From Bacteroidales bacterium (GTDB taxonomy: Bacteria > Bacteroidota > Bacteroidia > Bacteroidales > UBA932): a DNA stretch of 52,307 nucleotides. Position numbers and translations under genes: made by a program. Position 1 is the first letter of the stretch, and each line of letters opens with the position of its first letter. Under the pieces are notes generated by a model. That model did not search any database and was not told where the DNA came from. It saw only the letters and a list, made by a program, of their open reading frames with translations. Positions 39,230 through 46,112 of the stretch are shown one piece after another. Location of the stretch: positions 1-52,307 of the forward strand of contig JAFUFS010000005.1 in the NCBI GenBank assembly GCA_017469745.1. Reading direction: 5' to 3'.

Positions 39230-39637
39230 ATGGCCAAGTTGGTGTTTGATACGTCAAATCTTATACAAGTATATATTGTCAACAATCAATGTCCACAAGG
39301 TAGTATTCTGTTCGTGTATAGCGATGAGCCGTTTTCTTCCTATGTAGAGTGTGGCTCTCTTTGGGTTAATAATGAGTCTGTGGAGAGATCCTATTTCGAT
39401 GTGCTAAATGAGCAGCTACCCGTTTTTGAGACTCTCGACTATTCTCCCATAGAGCAACTTATGGAGACACCGTCAATTACCCCTCTCATCGAGGTAAGCC
39501 GTTTTTCATACGATGTCGATGAAGACAATATAATAGCAGCAGACATTAAATTCAGACGCATCTTACCATGGGATGTCTATGATCTTTCCGAAATTCAATA
39601 TAAAGGGAAGACTTATAAAGGAATTAAGCATCAATAA
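39230..39637 (+). CDS. Unknown 135-aa protein of the mobile element
   Basis: This acidic, beta-rich protein starts MAKLVFDTSNLIQVYIVNNQ. No motif is recognised. It follows the candidate structured RNA by about 50 bp and leads a set of three small plus-strand genes, so RNA and proteins may belong together. The frame ends in a TAATAG double stop. Confidence 0.5.
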   Translation: MAKLVFDTSNLIQVYIVNNQCPQGSILFVYSDEPFSSYVECGSLWVNNESVERSYFDVLNEQLPVFETLDYSPIEQLMETPSITPLIEVSRFSYDVDEDNIIAADIKFRRILPWDVYDLSEIQYKGKTYKGIKHQ

Positions 39638-39694
39638 TAGTAGGGAGTAGCCGAAAACCCTATTCAGAGTAGGCGATTATTTTTTAATTATTTT

Positions 39695-39997
39695 ATGGGA
39701 CTTCTTATTCCAAACAAGCATGAGCACTACCATGTTTCTAAGGAAGCTGCAAAAGAACAGCGAATAGCAGCAGAGGCGGAGGCTAATGCAAGACGTTACG
39801 AAGCCGACGCCGCCCAAGAAACAGCAAGAGAAAAAATGGATCACGAAGCAAAAATGCGGCTTCTTGAAAAAGATCCAAAAGCATATATGCGGCTTATTGC
39901 AAAAGAAAAAAGGCAAAAAGTAATTAAGGTAGTCTTTATTGCTTTGGCACTCATCGCGGGTTACTATGTTGCGTTTAATTTTTTTGGGATAGTTTGA
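39695..39997 (+). CDS. Small tail-anchored coiled-coil protein
   Basis: This 100-aa protein has an N-terminal half that is a charged Ala/Glu-rich coiled coil (about 15-75). The C-terminal end has a single membrane segment (VIKVVFIALALIAGYYVAF), so most of the protein should face the cytoplasm. I do not know its function. It lies 57 bp after the 135-aa gene. Confidence 0.55.
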   Translation: MGLLIPNKHEHYHVSKEAAKEQRIAAEAEANARRYEADAAQETAREKMDHEAKMRLLEKDPKAYMRLIAKEKRQKVIKVVFIALALIAGYYVAFNFFGIV

Positions 39998-40137
39998 TGT
40001 CAATAAAACCTTAGCAAAAGAGTACAAAACACTCATATGTTTTATGCTGCAGCTCTGTCATTTTCGAGTTGTAGAGTAATGTCTAATTCCTTATGTTAGA
40101 GTAATTAGTAACCGATTCAATTCAACCAACTGATATT

Positions 40138-40572
40138 ATGGGTTTCTTTAAAAGTATGCTTGATGTGGCTGGCAAAAAAACAGGCAGCGCACTAGGTAAC
40201 TGGCTATTTCCTAAATACACGGATTATATTCGTATTGGTGAGTTGGGTAATGACAGGGAACGTCGATTAAGGGAGGAACATCATTTACAACAACGTCGGA
40301 TTGAAACAGATCATCAGATAGTATTGCAAGAAGCTCTCTTGGAGACACGTTTTGACTCGACAGATTTGGAACATAATCTATCTGAATTATACCGCATTAC
40401 CGCTATTTTGGATTCGTTGCCATCTTTTGTGGACAGAAGTAGCATGGAACAGAATACTTTTAAGATGGCTAAATCTTTAATGCAGTCTGGTATCGACATG
40501 TGTAAGAGAATTGATCCAAACAACAAAATGGTTAAAGAGATAGAAAAATGTTACAGAGGCTTTTCTTTTTAA
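40138..40572 (+). CDS. Unknown 144-aa protein of the mobile element
   Basis: This mostly helical protein starts MGFFKSMLDVAGKKTGSALG and continues with a charged coiled-coil stretch (RERRLREEHHLQQRRIETDH). The amphipathic N-terminus could touch the membrane. Like the 100-aa protein before it, it opens MG plus aromatic or aliphatic residues and has a charged coil, so the two may interact. It ends at a strong terminator. Confidence 0.5.
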   Translation: MGFFKSMLDVAGKKTGSALGNWLFPKYTDYIRIGELGNDRERRLREEHHLQQRRIETDHQIVLQEALLETRFDSTDLEHNLSELYRITAILDSLPSFVDRSSMEQNTFKMAKSLMQSGIDMCKRIDPNNKMVKEIEKCYRGFSF

Positions 40573-40589
40573 TGGCCTCTATGAACTTG

Positions 40590-40644
40590 AACCATTCGCA
40601 TCAAGCTTGGGCATTCACATAATTGTAACTTGATGCGAATGGTT
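40590..40644 (+). terminator. Perfect 16-bp inverted repeat between convergent genes
   Basis: AACCATTCGCATCAAG (40590-40605) and CTTGATGCGAATGGTT (40629-40644) flank 23 nt. TATTATTC follows on the plus strand. It separates two convergent genes and may stop transcription from both sides. A weaker hairpin (AGAGGC/GCCTCT) overlaps the end of the 144-aa gene just before it. Confidence 0.65.
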
Positions 40645-40650
40645 TATTAT

Positions 40651-41190
40651 TCAAATGATGTTCAACTTCTTCAATCTCTTGTGCATGCCTTGCTTTGATA
40701 TTCCATACTCGTCAGCACACTCTTGAATCGTGTGGTATTCCTTGCCGTTATATGAGAATACTTGCTTACCTGTTCCTTTCGGTCTGCCAACGGCTTTCTT
40801 AACTCTGTACTGGTTGATGAGTTTCTGTGCCTGTTGGTCCAATAGACAGATAACGGCACTATCCGAATCTCTGAATTCTTGTAGATACTTAATCCATCTT
40901 TGAATATCTTCATCTTCTTTTCGTATACCATCATTCAGCTGCTCTCGATGTTTAATCAAGCAAATGTAGTTCAGCATATGGGTTTCGGTTTCATTCATCA
41001 TTGAACAACAAGCATTATAAATCCTATTAACCTCATCTTGGTTATAAGAACTATCGCTTCGACTTGCGATATCCATGCATGTTATGATAAGATTTCTTTT
41101 CTGCTCTAGACGTTTCTTCAACCTTTTATACCAGTCTGGAGCATTCTTTTTTATCGCTTCGCATAGCGACTGTCTTTCGTACTCTGTCAT
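40651..41190 (-). CDS. Putative DNA-binding protein with AT-hook-like and helix-turn-helix tail
   Basis: This 179-aa protein has a helical N-terminal part (about 1-130). It ends with GRPKGTGKQ, an AT-hook-like element, and YHTIQECADEYGISKQGMHK, a NUMOD1/helix-turn-helix-like segment similar in layout to the PrimPol tail. It is probably a regulator or accessory recombination factor of the element; the first domain is unknown to me. Confidence 0.55.
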   Translation of the reverse strand: MTEYERQSLCEAIKKNAPDWYKRLKKRLEQKRNLIITCMDIASRSDSSYNQDEVNRIYNACCSMMNETETHMLNYICLIKHREQLNDGIRKEDEDIQRWIKYLQEFRDSDSAVICLLDQQAQKLINQYRVKKAVGRPKGTGKQVFSYNGKEYHTIQECADEYGISKQGMHKRLKKLNII

Positions 41191-41216
41191 ATTGTCTTTT
41201 AATTAATAATATTTTT

Positions 41217-41267
41217 GTAAACCGAAATAATGGCTTGGGCACTATCCGGAAGGCAAAGTCGGTTTAC
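41217..41267. repeat. 9-bp inverted repeat between two element genes
   Basis: GTAAACCGA (41217-41225) and TCGGTTTAC (41259-41267) are perfect arms around 33 nt. It lies in the 150-bp gap between the DNA-binding protein and the tyrosine recombinase. It could be an operator or a site for that recombinase; a terminator is less likely as no T-run adjoins. Confidence 0.45.
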
Positions 41268-41341
41268 GAAACCATTTCGCCTAAAAAAGAAAAAGGCCAA
41301 TCATCCAGATCAGCCTACTGTTCAACAGATATGAATACTTA

Positions 41342-41938
41342 CTACGAGAAATCCAGACAATCGTAGGTGTTCAGTAGTTCTTCCTGTCTAAGTCCAAGAT
41401 ATCTTCTTGTCACGTTAACACTACTATGGTTGAACAGTTCGGAAAGCTTGATAAGAGCCATTTCGCTGTTATCTCCGGATATCTCAACTACTTTCCGGCC
41501 GAAGCATTTCCGGAGGCTGTGGTTGCTGAAATGGTCGATGTCCTTGACCTTGTACTGGTCTTTGATTTCCTTTAATATCACGTTCAGCCGTTGTGTGCTG
41601 AATACGGTATTCTTCTGCGAGATGAAGCAAGGTGAATTGATATCACGAATCCTCAACGCAGTGTAGCACTTGCGGATATGATTCTGAAAGTCGGGATTGA
41701 TTTTGATTGTCCGCTGCTTCTGAGTCTTCTGCTCGATGATAGAGAATGTGGTATCGTTGAGGAGCATTGCCCAAGTCAGTCGTTTCGTATCACTGACACG
41801 CAGTCCGAAGAAGGCTCCACAACCAATGTATAGGCTCATTGTATAGTTCTTGTCTCGGTAGAGCTTGCGGACAAGGGAAAGCATGGTGTTCCAGGGCAGG
41901 TAATCACTCGTGGAATGATGGGTCGTTAAAGTGGTCAT
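41342..41938 (-). CDS. Catalytic-domain-only tyrosine recombinase
   Basis: This 198-aa recombinase has all active residues visible: Arg47 (GLRVSD), Lys near 71-74 (KTQKQ), His140 and Arg143 (HSLRK), His171 (NHSSVN) and Tyr180 (RRYLGL). It lacks the usual N-terminal core-binding domain, like the short FimB/FimE invertases. It may invert or resolve a site inside the element rather than integrate it, since a serine recombinase already lies at the right end. It has its own -7 box at 41966-41959. Confidence 0.85.
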   Translation of the reverse strand: MTTLTTHHSTSDYLPWNTMLSLVRKLYRDKNYTMSLYIGCGAFFGLRVSDTKRLTWAMLLNDTTFSIIEQKTQKQRTIKINPDFQNHIRKCYTALRIRDINSPCFISQKNTVFSTQRLNVILKEIKDQYKVKDIDHFSNHSLRKCFGRKVVEISGDNSEMALIKLSELFNHSSVNVTRRYLGLRQEELLNTYDCLDFS

Positions 41939-41958
41939 ATCTGTTCTTTTTTGTTATA

Positions 41959-41966
41959 CAAATATA
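41959..41966 (-). promoter_or_regulatory. -7 box of the tyrosine recombinase gene
   Basis: TATATTTG on the minus strand, 20 nt before the ATG at 41938. Confidence 0.5.
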
Positions 41967-42034
41967 ACCATTAACCGCGACAAGTGGAAATAAAATTTGC
42001 GGTAATTCGCTGATTATTAGTTATTTCCAATCAA

Positions 42035-43531
42035 TCATCGGGATAATTGTACTTCATTCATCGAAGCGTCAAAATACTTAACTCCCCTGTTTATTGAATA
42101 AAAACTATATGTGGTTATACAACCATCTAAAAAATGGTACTCTAATGAATATGTGCTGAACTTGATTCTTCTAACTATTATCTGTTTAATATATTTTTCA
42201 ACAACTGCTCTAAGGTTCTCATTACTTGACAGATCAACATCTTTAGAATAGTCATTGAAAATGGGGTTTGCAAGAAGAGTGAGTTTCGCGTTGTCTTGAG
42301 ATATTCTATAGTACAAATCCTGCATAGTATCTTCTAGTTGTTCCATTTGCTTATAGTTCTCATCAATCATTGCGTCACCTTTTGATTCACTTAATCGGCC
42401 TTTAATTATTCGAGTATTAATAAAGTCATTCTCTTTTCTGAGATTCTCTATTTTGCTTTTGATACTACCTATTTTGATTCTGTTAATTGATAATTGTTCA
42501 TTCAACACCAATCGAGTTTTCTCTTTATCTTCTTCTATAACACCCTTATCAAAGTAATCTTGTAGAACAATCCTTGTTAAATTATCAGCCGCGTCCATTC
42601 TAAGACTAATTCTCTGTACAGTCGCATCATTCATTTTGAGATATCGATTGTTCGTAACTCCGATAGTCAGTCTGTAACCGTCTGTGGTAAATAGATAACC
42701 TTGAAGTGGATAAACAGACTTGGTCCTACTTTTTCGTGTAAATTTACATCCGCTCTTTGTCCTTATCTCTTCAGCCTGTTTGAATAAATCTTTGCTTATA
42801 ATAGGTGGATAGATACTCTCCACTAGATTTGCATATCTCTTTTCACGTAAAACTACACAGATATAGTTTTGTATAGTCAATAACTTGTTCGAATCGTCTC
42901 TGAAAGCTTTTCGAAGATAAAGGTCTTTGGCAATACTCCCAGATGATTCTCTCTTGTTTACATATCTCTCAAATATTTCTTGGACTATTGGAGATTCAAT
43001 CGGATGTGGGATTGGTCTATGATTAGAGTCAAGAGTATATCCAAAGAAGGGTTTCCCAACAGAGAGTTTTCCTTCATTTTTCTTCTTCTCTTTACCCCGC
43101 ATAATACGCGCTTTTCTAAGCGAGTTCTCGTTTTCAGCCATCGTCGAGAAGATTCCGAATGCTAAATTTGAGTTCTCATCAAAGGAACCATCTTCTCTTA
43201 GCATTCTGAAAAATGGATTCAAGCAGATGAGATTAATCTTTCTTGAAATAAGATAATCTCTAATAGAATAAACTACGCTAGCTCTTCTGGATATTCTAGA
43301 TAATTCATAACAATACACAGAAGAGATTTGTTCTGTCTCAATGACTTGTTTAAGCTTATTTAGTCCAGAGCGTTCTTCTTCACTCAATTTAGAACCACTC
43401 TCTTTATCTTCAATTAAAATGACATCAGATTCATCATAACCATCTCTAAGGATGGCTTCTTTTACCTTAATTGACTGGCTTTCAAGTTCTTGAACCGCTG
43501 TGCTTACTCTAATAAGACCAATAGCTTTCAT
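42035..43531 (-). CDS. Large serine recombinase (integrase of the element)
   Basis: This 498-aa protein has a resolvase catalytic domain (about 1-150; nucleophile Ser10 in LIRVS), a recombinase domain (about 160-265) and a coiled coil (about 345-420). It is the likely integrase, because it lies 68 bp from the right attachment core and reads inward. The region that normally holds a four-cysteine zinc ribbon (about 275-310, LQGYLFTTDGYRLTIG) has no paired cysteines, a notable departure. The ATG at 43531 is preferred to an upstream TTG because it gives the usual MKAIGLIRVS start. Confidence 0.9.
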   Translation of the reverse strand: MKAIGLIRVSTAVQELESQSIKVKEAILRDGYDESDVILIEDKESGSKLSEEERSGLNKLKQVIETEQISSVYCYELSRISRRASVVYSIRDYLISRKINLICLNPFFRMLREDGSFDENSNLAFGIFSTMAENENSLRKARIMRGKEKKKNEGKLSVGKPFFGYTLDSNHRPIPHPIESPIVQEIFERYVNKRESSGSIAKDLYLRKAFRDDSNKLLTIQNYICVVLREKRYANLVESIYPPIISKDLFKQAEEIRTKSGCKFTRKSRTKSVYPLQGYLFTTDGYRLTIGVTNNRYLKMNDATVQRISLRMDAADNLTRIVLQDYFDKGVIEEDKEKTRLVLNEQLSINRIKIGSIKSKIENLRKENDFINTRIIKGRLSESKGDAMIDENYKQMEQLEDTMQDLYYRISQDNAKLTLLANPIFNDYSKDVDLSSNENLRAVVEKYIKQIIVRRIKFSTYSLEYHFLDGCITTYSFYSINRGVKYFDASMNEVQLSR

Positions 43532-43536
43532 ATTCT

Positions 43537-43561
43537 GTATCAATAAGTTGATACAAATATA
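43537..43561 (-). promoter_or_regulatory. Promoter and palindrome of the serine recombinase gene
   Basis: TATATTTG (minus, 43561-43554) adjoins the palindrome GTATCAA-TAAG-TTGATAC (43537-43554), which covers the expected transcription start. A repressor or the recombinase itself could bind there. Confidence 0.5.
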
Positions 43562-43587
43562 ACAAAACTATTCGAAGATGTATAATT

Positions 43588-43656
43588 TTAGATACGAATC
43601 TTAATGTCACGAAGATTCATAACTTTCTTTCTGTTTTGAAATACGTTGCAAAGATA
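43588..43656 (-). pseudogene. Promoter and first codons of the interrupted 98-aa gene
   Basis: TATCTTTG (43656-43649) is followed by ATG at 43620 and a frame MNLRDIKIRI that stops at 43588. The first seven codons are the native start of the gene whose body lies at 33599-33871; the last three belong to the element. Confidence 0.7.
43599..43605 (-). repeat. Right attachment core of the 9.7-kb element
   Basis: ATTAAGA on the minus strand directly follows the codons for MNLRD of the interrupted gene. Beyond it, TTCGTATCTAA is element sequence. Confidence 0.65.
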
Positions 43657-43660
43657 GTGA

Positions 43661-44707
43661 TTATTTTTGAAATATCGGTTTCAGGACGGCATCGATTCCT
43701 TCGCCCCGCATTCCGTCCTGAAGGACTTTCCCGTCGGGGCCGAAGAGAAAGAGATGAGGAATGCCGGTCACTCCATATTCCTCGGCAAGGGCGTCTCCCG
43801 GATCCAGCAACTGTGGGTAATGGATCCCCAGTTGTCTCATGGCCTCTTTTGTCGCATCCGACTTGTCCTGGACGGGTATTCCCAGAACGACTAGGCCTTT
43901 GTCCTTATAGTCGTTGTAGGCTTTGACGACAAACGGCGTCTCTTCCCGGCAGGGTCCGCACCAGGAGGCCCAGAAATCCACCAGGACATAGGACCCGTGA
44001 CCGATATAATCAGACATGTCACCCTTGGTTTCGATGAAATCTTTCCCTGCGGTGTCCAACTGGATGACTGTTCTTCTGCTCGCGGTAAGGGACTCGTATC
44101 GACCTGCAATCCTAGCATCAGCATGGATGCACTCCCCGCCCTGTTCATAGAGACGGATGAATTCTTCGTCGGGGGCGTCAAAGACAAGCATGGACATGGC
44201 CTGCACCCCTACAGGATCCTGCAAATGATTCAGATAAATCTCCTTGCAATGTTCGGCCATGGCTTTTTCCATTTCTTCCATGAGAGCTTCTACGCCTGTT
44301 TCATCCCCGCTTTCCGACAGCGCCATCGACTTGTTGCTGTAGCTCGTAAATAGATTCATCATCCATTGCTGGAGTTCCTGGAGTTCTTCCGAAAGCGGAC
44401 TGCCGCCTACGGTAACCATCCCATCTTTTATAGTGACATTGATTTCTTCGCTGTCTGGAATCAAGTTGACAGGGTCTCCCTTCGGCACGGTGATGACGGA
44501 GACTCCGCACTGGGGATTCCTCTCGCAGGTCAGGGTGAACACACCATCTTGAACAGCGGTGGCATCCAGACGTTTTCCTGCCGCATCCAACAGATAAACG
44601 CTATCCAGTTGTGGACTGACAGAACCTGTAATGGTGCAGGTTGAATTGGTGGAGCATGCAACAACTCCCATCAGGCAGGATGTGGCCAGCAATACCTTAC
44701 GTAACAT
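43661..44707 (-). CDS. TlpA-type thiol-disulfide oxidoreductase lipoprotein with DUF4369-like N-domain
   Basis: This 348-aa protein has a lipobox (GVVAC, Cys18). A beta-rich DUF4369-like domain (about 20-110) is followed by a helical linker and a thioredoxin fold (about 210-348) with the redox motif WCGPC in FWASWCGPCREE. It acts in the periplasm, probably reducing protein disulfides. Its base composition matches the chromosome, and its stop lies 5 bp before the promoter of the interrupted gene. TlpA, the target gene and asd therefore were likely neighbours before integration. Confidence 0.9.
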   Translation of the reverse strand: MLRKVLLATSCLMGVVACSTNSTCTITGSVSPQLDSVYLLDAAGKRLDATAVQDGVFTLTCERNPQCGVSVITVPKGDPVNLIPDSEEINVTIKDGMVTVGGSPLSEELQELQQWMMNLFTSYSNKSMALSESGDETGVEALMEEMEKAMAEHCKEIYLNHLQDPVGVQAMSMLVFDAPDEEFIRLYEQGGECIHADARIAGRYESLTASRRTVIQLDTAGKDFIETKGDMSDYIGHGSYVLVDFWASWCGPCREETPFVVKAYNDYKDKGLVVLGIPVQDKSDATKEAMRQLGIHYPQLLDPGDALAEEYGVTGIPHLFLFGPDGKVLQDGMRGEGIDAVLKPIFQK

Positions 44708-44856
44708 ATTGAGGATTTATTAATTTGTCTATAAATATAAACATAAGAATCAACTAATCAAAAAGATCCATGGCCTTACCGGCCAGAGTCGTGATCGCTA
44801 TTCGCTTGAGAGACAGGCTTTCCCAAAAACGAGCTTCTTCAAATCGGAGAGATCAG

Positions 44857-44913
44857 TTACGGAGCCACCTGATAATCAACCTGTAAGACTACACAGTCTC
44901 TGTATCTCCGTAA
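44857..44913. repeat. Inverted repeat upstream of the ATPase/STAS promoter
   Basis: TTACGGAG (44857-44864) and CTCCGTAA (44906-44913) flank 41 nt that hold a small GACT-ACAC-AGTC hairpin. It stands about 25 bp upstream of the -33 box and may be an activator site. The remainder of 44708-44936 has no gene. Confidence 0.4.
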
Positions 44914-44936
44914 TTTAGTCCGGCGACCTGGCTGAT

Positions 44937-44967
44937 TTTGTTTTCTCACAGCGCATTGTTATCTTTG
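44937..44967 (+). promoter_or_regulatory. Consensus promoter of the ATPase/STAS pair
   Basis: TTTG (44937-44940), exactly 19 nt, then TATCTTTG (44960-44967) followed by C. It is among the best promoter matches in the window and predicts transcription from about 44974. Confidence 0.75.
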
Positions 44968-44992
44968 CGTGAGACAATTAAGTTGCCGTTTT

Positions 44993-45643
44993 ATGAACGT
45001 AGACACATTACTTCATCAGTACTTTCCTAAAGCCGGGAATGTCTGCATCGAGATGTTCGATGAAAAGAACATCCAGCAGGTGTACCGCAGATTGGTAGAA
45101 GTACTGATTCATCAACCTGAAGTGGAAACTTCTCTGCTTCAGGCTATGAGTTATTGCTTCTACGAGGTAATGGATAACGTGCTTATTCACTCCGGCAAAA
45201 CAGTTGGCATTGTCATTACCAACTACTCTGAAGAGCAGCATCTGATTCAGATCCTTGTTGCCGATGACGGGATGGGTATTCAAGCGTCACTCGCTCAGAA
45301 CAACGAGTATTCTTCAATCACAGAGCCCAAGGCTCTGGAATACTGCATCAAGGACAAGGTGTCAGATGGTAAAGGTCTAGGCTTCGGCCTATATTCCACA
45401 TCAAGATTAATCAATACAGCCGGTCACAAACTGATTGTCCGCTCCGGAAGCCATACGCTAACGGCCAATGGTGATATGCACGTCACTGAATCAGCTCCGT
45501 GGCTTGGAACTATCGTTTATTTTGAATTGCGCTCCAACATGGATATCGATCCTTCTTCTGTGGTAGACCATAGAACAGACCCGGCAGAGGAATTCAATGA
45601 ATTGTTTTTGGAAGATAATTCCGGATTAGATAAATTATGGTAG
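44993..45643 (+). CDS. GHKL-type ATP-binding protein (anti-sigma-kinase-like)
   Basis: This 216-aa protein has a C-terminal histidine-kinase-like ATPase fold. The N-box is EVMDNVLIHS, G1 is DDGMGI and G2 is GKGLGFGLYS. No sensor, dimerisation His or membrane segment is present. Together with the overlapping STAS-like gene it recalls the SpoIIAB/SpoIIAA switch, in which an ATPase phosphorylates a small STAS partner. The start at 44993 is chosen because transcription should begin near 44974. Confidence 0.8.
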   Translation: MNVDTLLHQYFPKAGNVCIEMFDEKNIQQVYRRLVEVLIHQPEVETSLLQAMSYCFYEVMDNVLIHSGKTVGIVITNYSEEQHLIQILVADDGMGIQASLAQNNEYSSITEPKALEYCIKDKVSDGKGLGFGLYSTSRLINTAGHKLIVRSGSHTLTANGDMHVTESAPWLGTIVYFELRSNMDIDPSSVVDHRTDPAEEFNELFLEDNSGLDKLW

Positions 45644-45936
45644 TATTTAAGTTTTCCAAATATGGAGACAGTATGGGAACACGTCTCCTCGGGGCTCGGA
45701 TCAGGGCCGATCTCCGTCCACTTTTGGACGGAGACGAGAAAGTTGCCCTTGACTTTACCGGCATAGATACCGTTACCAATTCGTTTGCAGATGAGTGCAT
45801 TGCGAAACTTCTACTTGAAATGCCGCTAGATGAATTGAAGGCCAAAACCACATTTGCTGGTCTAACGCCCATGACGGAACGCAGTATCCTGACGGCATTA
45901 CAACGTCGACATATGCAGATTCTACAGAATCATTAA
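45637..45936 (+). CDS. STAS-like (DUF4325) protein
   Basis: This 99-aa protein has the core VALDFTGIDTVTNSFADEC, with Ser in NSFADE at the position phosphorylated in STAS partners. It overlaps the ATPase gene by 7 bp (ATGGTAG), so the two are made together. The pair is a known arrangement; its output (sigma factor, transcription or defence) is not established to my knowledge. A terminator follows. Confidence 0.8.
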   Translation: MVVFKFSKYGDSMGTRLLGARIRADLRPLLDGDEKVALDFTGIDTVTNSFADECIAKLLLEMPLDELKAKTTFAGLTPMTERSILTALQRRHMQILQNH

Positions 45937-45942
45937 CACAAC

Positions 45943-45968
45943 AACAGGCCGCTTCACTGCGGCCTGTT
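45943..45968 (+). terminator. Terminator after the ATPase/STAS pair
   Basis: AACAGGCCGC (45943-45952), loop TTCACT, GCGGCCTGTT (45959-45968) pair perfectly. The T-run is short. Confidence 0.65.
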
Positions 45969-45991
45969 TCGATATATCCCGACATCAATCA

Positions 45992-46070
45992 TTACATTTC
46001 TTTTATGTCCTTCTTGATGTCACGTAAATTCATAGTCTTCTTCCAATTTTTTATTCTGATTGCAAAGATA
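45992..46070 (-). pseudogene. Second orphan copy of the integration-target gene's 5' end
   Basis: TATCTTTG (46070-46063) is followed by ATG at 46033 and the frame MNLRDIKKDIKEM, which stops at 45992. Ten codons match the start of the gene interrupted at 33871/43599 (MNLRDIKKDI), then similarity ends. It may be a scar of another integration at a sister target, a decayed duplicate, or an attachment-site copy brought by an earlier element. Confidence 0.55.
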
Positions 46071-46112
46071 ATTATTTTTTCTGAATACGACTGTTCACTT
46101 AATGAAATGGTT

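Larger units (their letters stand above)
33872..43605. mobile_element. 9.7-kb integrative element with serine recombinase and PrimPol-helicase
   Basis: The ends are the two ATTAAGA cores at 33865-33871 and 43599-43605, one inside the 3' part and one inside the 5' part of the same interrupted gene. From left to right it holds two small ORFs with strong hairpins, an 82-aa ORF and a PrimPol-helicase. These are followed by a candidate structured RNA, three small unknown proteins, a DNA-binding protein, a catalytic-only tyrosine recombinase and a large serine recombinase 68 bp from the right end. Base composition is clearly lower in G+C than the flanks. No conjugation, capsid, terminase or antibiotic-resistance gene is seen, so it may be mobilised by another element or be a phage satellite. 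Confidence 0.8.

Noticed and set aside
38748..41267. CRISPR array
   Set aside because: The inverted repeats here are unique hairpins; no direct repeats with regular spacers were found anywhere in the window.
43606..46112. Extending the 9.7-kb element to include TlpA and ATPase/STAS
   Set aside because: The TlpA gene has chromosomal base composition and the reconstructed attB already fixes the right end at 43605; a separate older event is kept as a hypothesis only.
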